The notes beneath the pieces were generated by a model. That model saw nothing but the letters and a program-made list of their open reading frames with translations. It searched no databases and was not told the origin of the DNA. A DNA stretch of 64,000 nucleotides from Limobrevibacterium gyesilva (lineage in GTDB: Bacteria > Pseudomonadota > Alphaproteobacteria > Acetobacterales > Acetobacteraceae): the NCBI RefSeq assembly GCF_025989185.1, contig NZ_JAPDNT010000006.1:62001-126000 (forward strand), in the 5' to 3' direction. Position 1 is the stretch's first letter. Every line of letters starts with the position of its first letter. The translations under genes and the position numbers were made by a program. Positions 62,549 to 64,000 of the stretch are shown here, piece after piece.

Positions 62549-63388
62549 ATGCGCGCCCGGCGCACGCTGCCGGCGCTGCTGCTGACGCCGGCGGGCACGA
62601 TCACGCTGGTCGCGTTCCTGCTGCCGATGGCCTGGCTCGCGCGGCTGTCGCTGTCGCGGGCCAGCGGCGGGGTGCTGATCGACGACGTGGCGCTGACGAA
62701 CTATGTACGGTTCTTCAGCGACCGTTTCTATCTCGGCGTGCTGTGGCGGTCGGTGTGGATCGCCGCCGGCGTGGCGGTGCTGTCCATCCTGGCGTCGTAT
62801 CCGATCGCGCTGTTCCTGTTCCGCAGCCGTTCGCGCTGGCGCGGGGTGCTGGCGGTGCTGGTGATCGCGCCGCTGCTGGTCAGCTCGGTGGTGCGCACCT
62901 TCGGCTGGATGATCATCCTGGGCGACCGCGGCTGGATCAACGGCATGCTGGCGATGACGGGGCTGATCACCGCCCCGGTGCGGCTGATGAACACGGTCTG
63001 GGGCGTGCTGATCGGGCTGACCGAGATCATGATGCCCACCACCACGCTGGCGCTGCTGGCCGGATTCTCGCGGCTGGACGCCACGCTGGAGGAAGCGGCG
63101 CGCAGCCTGGGGGCCGCACCCTGGCGCTGCTTCCTGCGCGTGACGCTGCCGCTGACCATGCCCGGCATCATCGTCGCCGGCCTGGTGACCTTCGTGCTGT
63201 CGATCAGCTCGTTCGTGACGCCGAGCCTGCTGGGCGGCGGGCGCGTGCAGGTGCTGGCGAGCACGATCTACGAGGAGGCGCTGGAGACGCTGGACTGGCC
63301 CTTCGCCGCCGCCGTGTCCGTCATTCTCGTGCTGGTGTTCGGGCTGACGCTGCTGGGCTACGAGCGCATGGCGAGGCGGTGGCAATGA
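62549..63388 (+). CDS. ABC transporter permease (PotB-like)
   Basis: A 279-residue permease with six predicted helices. The EAA loop is ATLEEAARSLGAAPWRCFLRVTLPLTMPGI near residue 178. It follows the binding protein gene by 4 bases and overlaps the next permease by four bases. The ligand follows the binding protein, probably a polyamine-like compound. Confidence 0.9.
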   Translation: MRARRTLPALLLTPAGTITLVAFLLPMAWLARLSLSRASGGVLIDDVALTNYVRFFSDRFYLGVLWRSVWIAAGVAVLSILASYPIALFLFRSRSRWRGVLAVLVIAPLLVSSVVRTFGWMIILGDRGWINGMLAMTGLITAPVRLMNTVWGVLIGLTEIMMPTTTLALLAGFSRLDATLEEAARSLGAAPWRCFLRVTLPLTMPGIIVAGLVTFVLSISSFVTPSLLGGGRVQVLASTIYEEALETLDWPFAAAVSVILVLVFGLTLLGYERMARRWQ

Positions 63389-64000
63389 GCCCCTGGTTCC
63401 GCCTTCTGGTCGGCGTGTTGCTGCTGTTCCTGCTGGCGCCGCTGATCGTGGTGCTGCTGACCAGCTTCAGCAACGATTCCTTCCTGGCCTTTCCGCCGCA
63501 GAACTGGGGGTTCGCGGGCTATCGCGCGCTGCTGGCCAACGAGGCGTTCCGGCGCGGCTTCGGCGTCAGCATCGTGCTCGGACTGGCCGTCACCGGCATC
63601 AGCCTGGTTTGCGGCACTGCCGCCGCCTATGCCATCGCGCGGCTGCGCGTGCCCGGGGCGGGCACGCTGCTGGCGCTGTTCACGGCACCGCTGCTGCTGC
63701 CCGGCATCATCCTGGGGCTGGGGCTGCTGCTGGTGTTCGCGCGATTGGGCTGGCTCGCGACCTGGCCGGGGCTGATGATCGGCCACTGCCTGGTCACCCT
63801 GCCCTATGTCATCCGCGTGGTGCTGACATCGCTGCGCGGCATCGACGCCACGCTGGAGGAAGCGGCCGCCAGCCTGGGGGCGGCGCCGGTGCGCGTGTTC
63901 CGCCGCGTCACCCTGCCGCTGATGCTGCCGGGCATCACGGCCGCGGCGGCGCTGTCGTTCCTGGCGTCGTTCGACGAAGTGGTGATCTCGCTGTTCCTGG
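63385..64000 (+). CDS. ABC transporter permease (PotC-like), 3' end outside window
   Basis: 205 codons are inside the window and the frame continues past it. MSPWFRLLVGVLLLFLLAPLIVVLL is the first helix, and ATLEEAAASLGAAPVRVFRRVTLPLMLPGI is the EAA loop, just before the edge. Its ATG overlaps the stop of the preceding permease (ATGA). The ATPase of this transporter is presumably downstream. Confidence 0.88.
   Translation, partial: MSPWFRLLVGVLLLFLLAPLIVVLLTSFSNDSFLAFPPQNWGFAGYRALLANEAFRRGFGVSIVLGLAVTGISLVCGTAAAYAIARLRVPGAGTLLALFTAPLLLPGIILGLGLLLVFARLGWLATWPGLMIGHCLVTLPYVIRVVLTSLRGIDATLEEAAASLGAAPVRVFRRVTLPLMLPGITAAAALSFLASFDEVVISLFL

Overview
The window is GC-rich, densely coding chromosomal DNA of an alphaproteobacterium. 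An Acetobacteraceae-like member of the Rhodospirillales is the best guess. This rests on the high GC, an NDUFS4-like complex I subunit, aerobic CO-dehydrogenase-type molybdoenzyme maturation genes, many orphan periplasmic binding proteins, and no plasmid or phage genes. No rRNA, CRISPR array, integrase or intact insertion sequence was seen. Genus is inference only.

Layout. 1-5 kb: a partial methyltransferase, a DUF3108 protein, tRNA-Val, then a DUF2182/DUF1326 pair enclosed between tRNA-Val and a 55-base direct copy of its 3' part (a relic attachment-site pattern), then an M20 peptidase. 5-8.3 kb: two tandem paralogous family 5 solute-binding proteins. 8.6-18.7 kb: a sugar-type ABC transport and catabolism locus (nagB, ROK protein, ATPase, ArgH-like lyase, two permeases, divergent ROK regulator with a palindromic operator, metallo-hydrolase, binding protein). 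18.8-23.8 kb: small secreted protein, tRNA-Arg, complex I accessory subunit, tRNA-Pro, DUF192 protein, deacetylase-fold hydrolase, PrpB-like lyase, antiporter. 23.9-29.4 kb: a translationally coupled coxG-moxR-coxE-xdhC(N)-xdhC(C)-MPT/nucleotidyltransferase operon for molybdenum hydroxylase maturation, without the enzyme itself. 29.5-37.8 kb: orphan binding proteins, a lipoprotein, GNAT, DedA, aldolase, HD-domain protein and a divergent Gfo/Idh/MocA oxidoreductase.

38-49 kb: otsA, a SulP transporter with an O-methyltransferase and amidase, small hypothetical and lipoproteins, an MFS exporter, RidA, a CHAP amidase and a family 6 binding protein. 48.3-50 kb: two cyclase-family hydrolases, the upstream one lacking its stop codon. 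50-59.4 kb: zinc alcohol dehydrogenase, ChaB-like protein, dihydroorotate-dehydrogenase-like protein, universal stress protein, 2OG-Fe oxygenase-like protein, MgtA ATPase, NHL-repeat protein and CBS protein. Two FNR/FixK-type boxes here suggest an oxygen-limitation or stress regulon. 59.4-64 kb: a PuuE-like deacetylase, a 2-hydroxyacid dehydrogenase and a polyamine-type ABC transporter cut by the window edge.

The most novel item is a 161-base palindromic repeat present three times (31108, 32993, 51480). It always has the same length and always directly abuts a TGA stop codon. It is bracketed by a 3-base TGA/TCA duplication (one copy has one mismatch), as expected of a miniature mobile element that inserts at stop codons.
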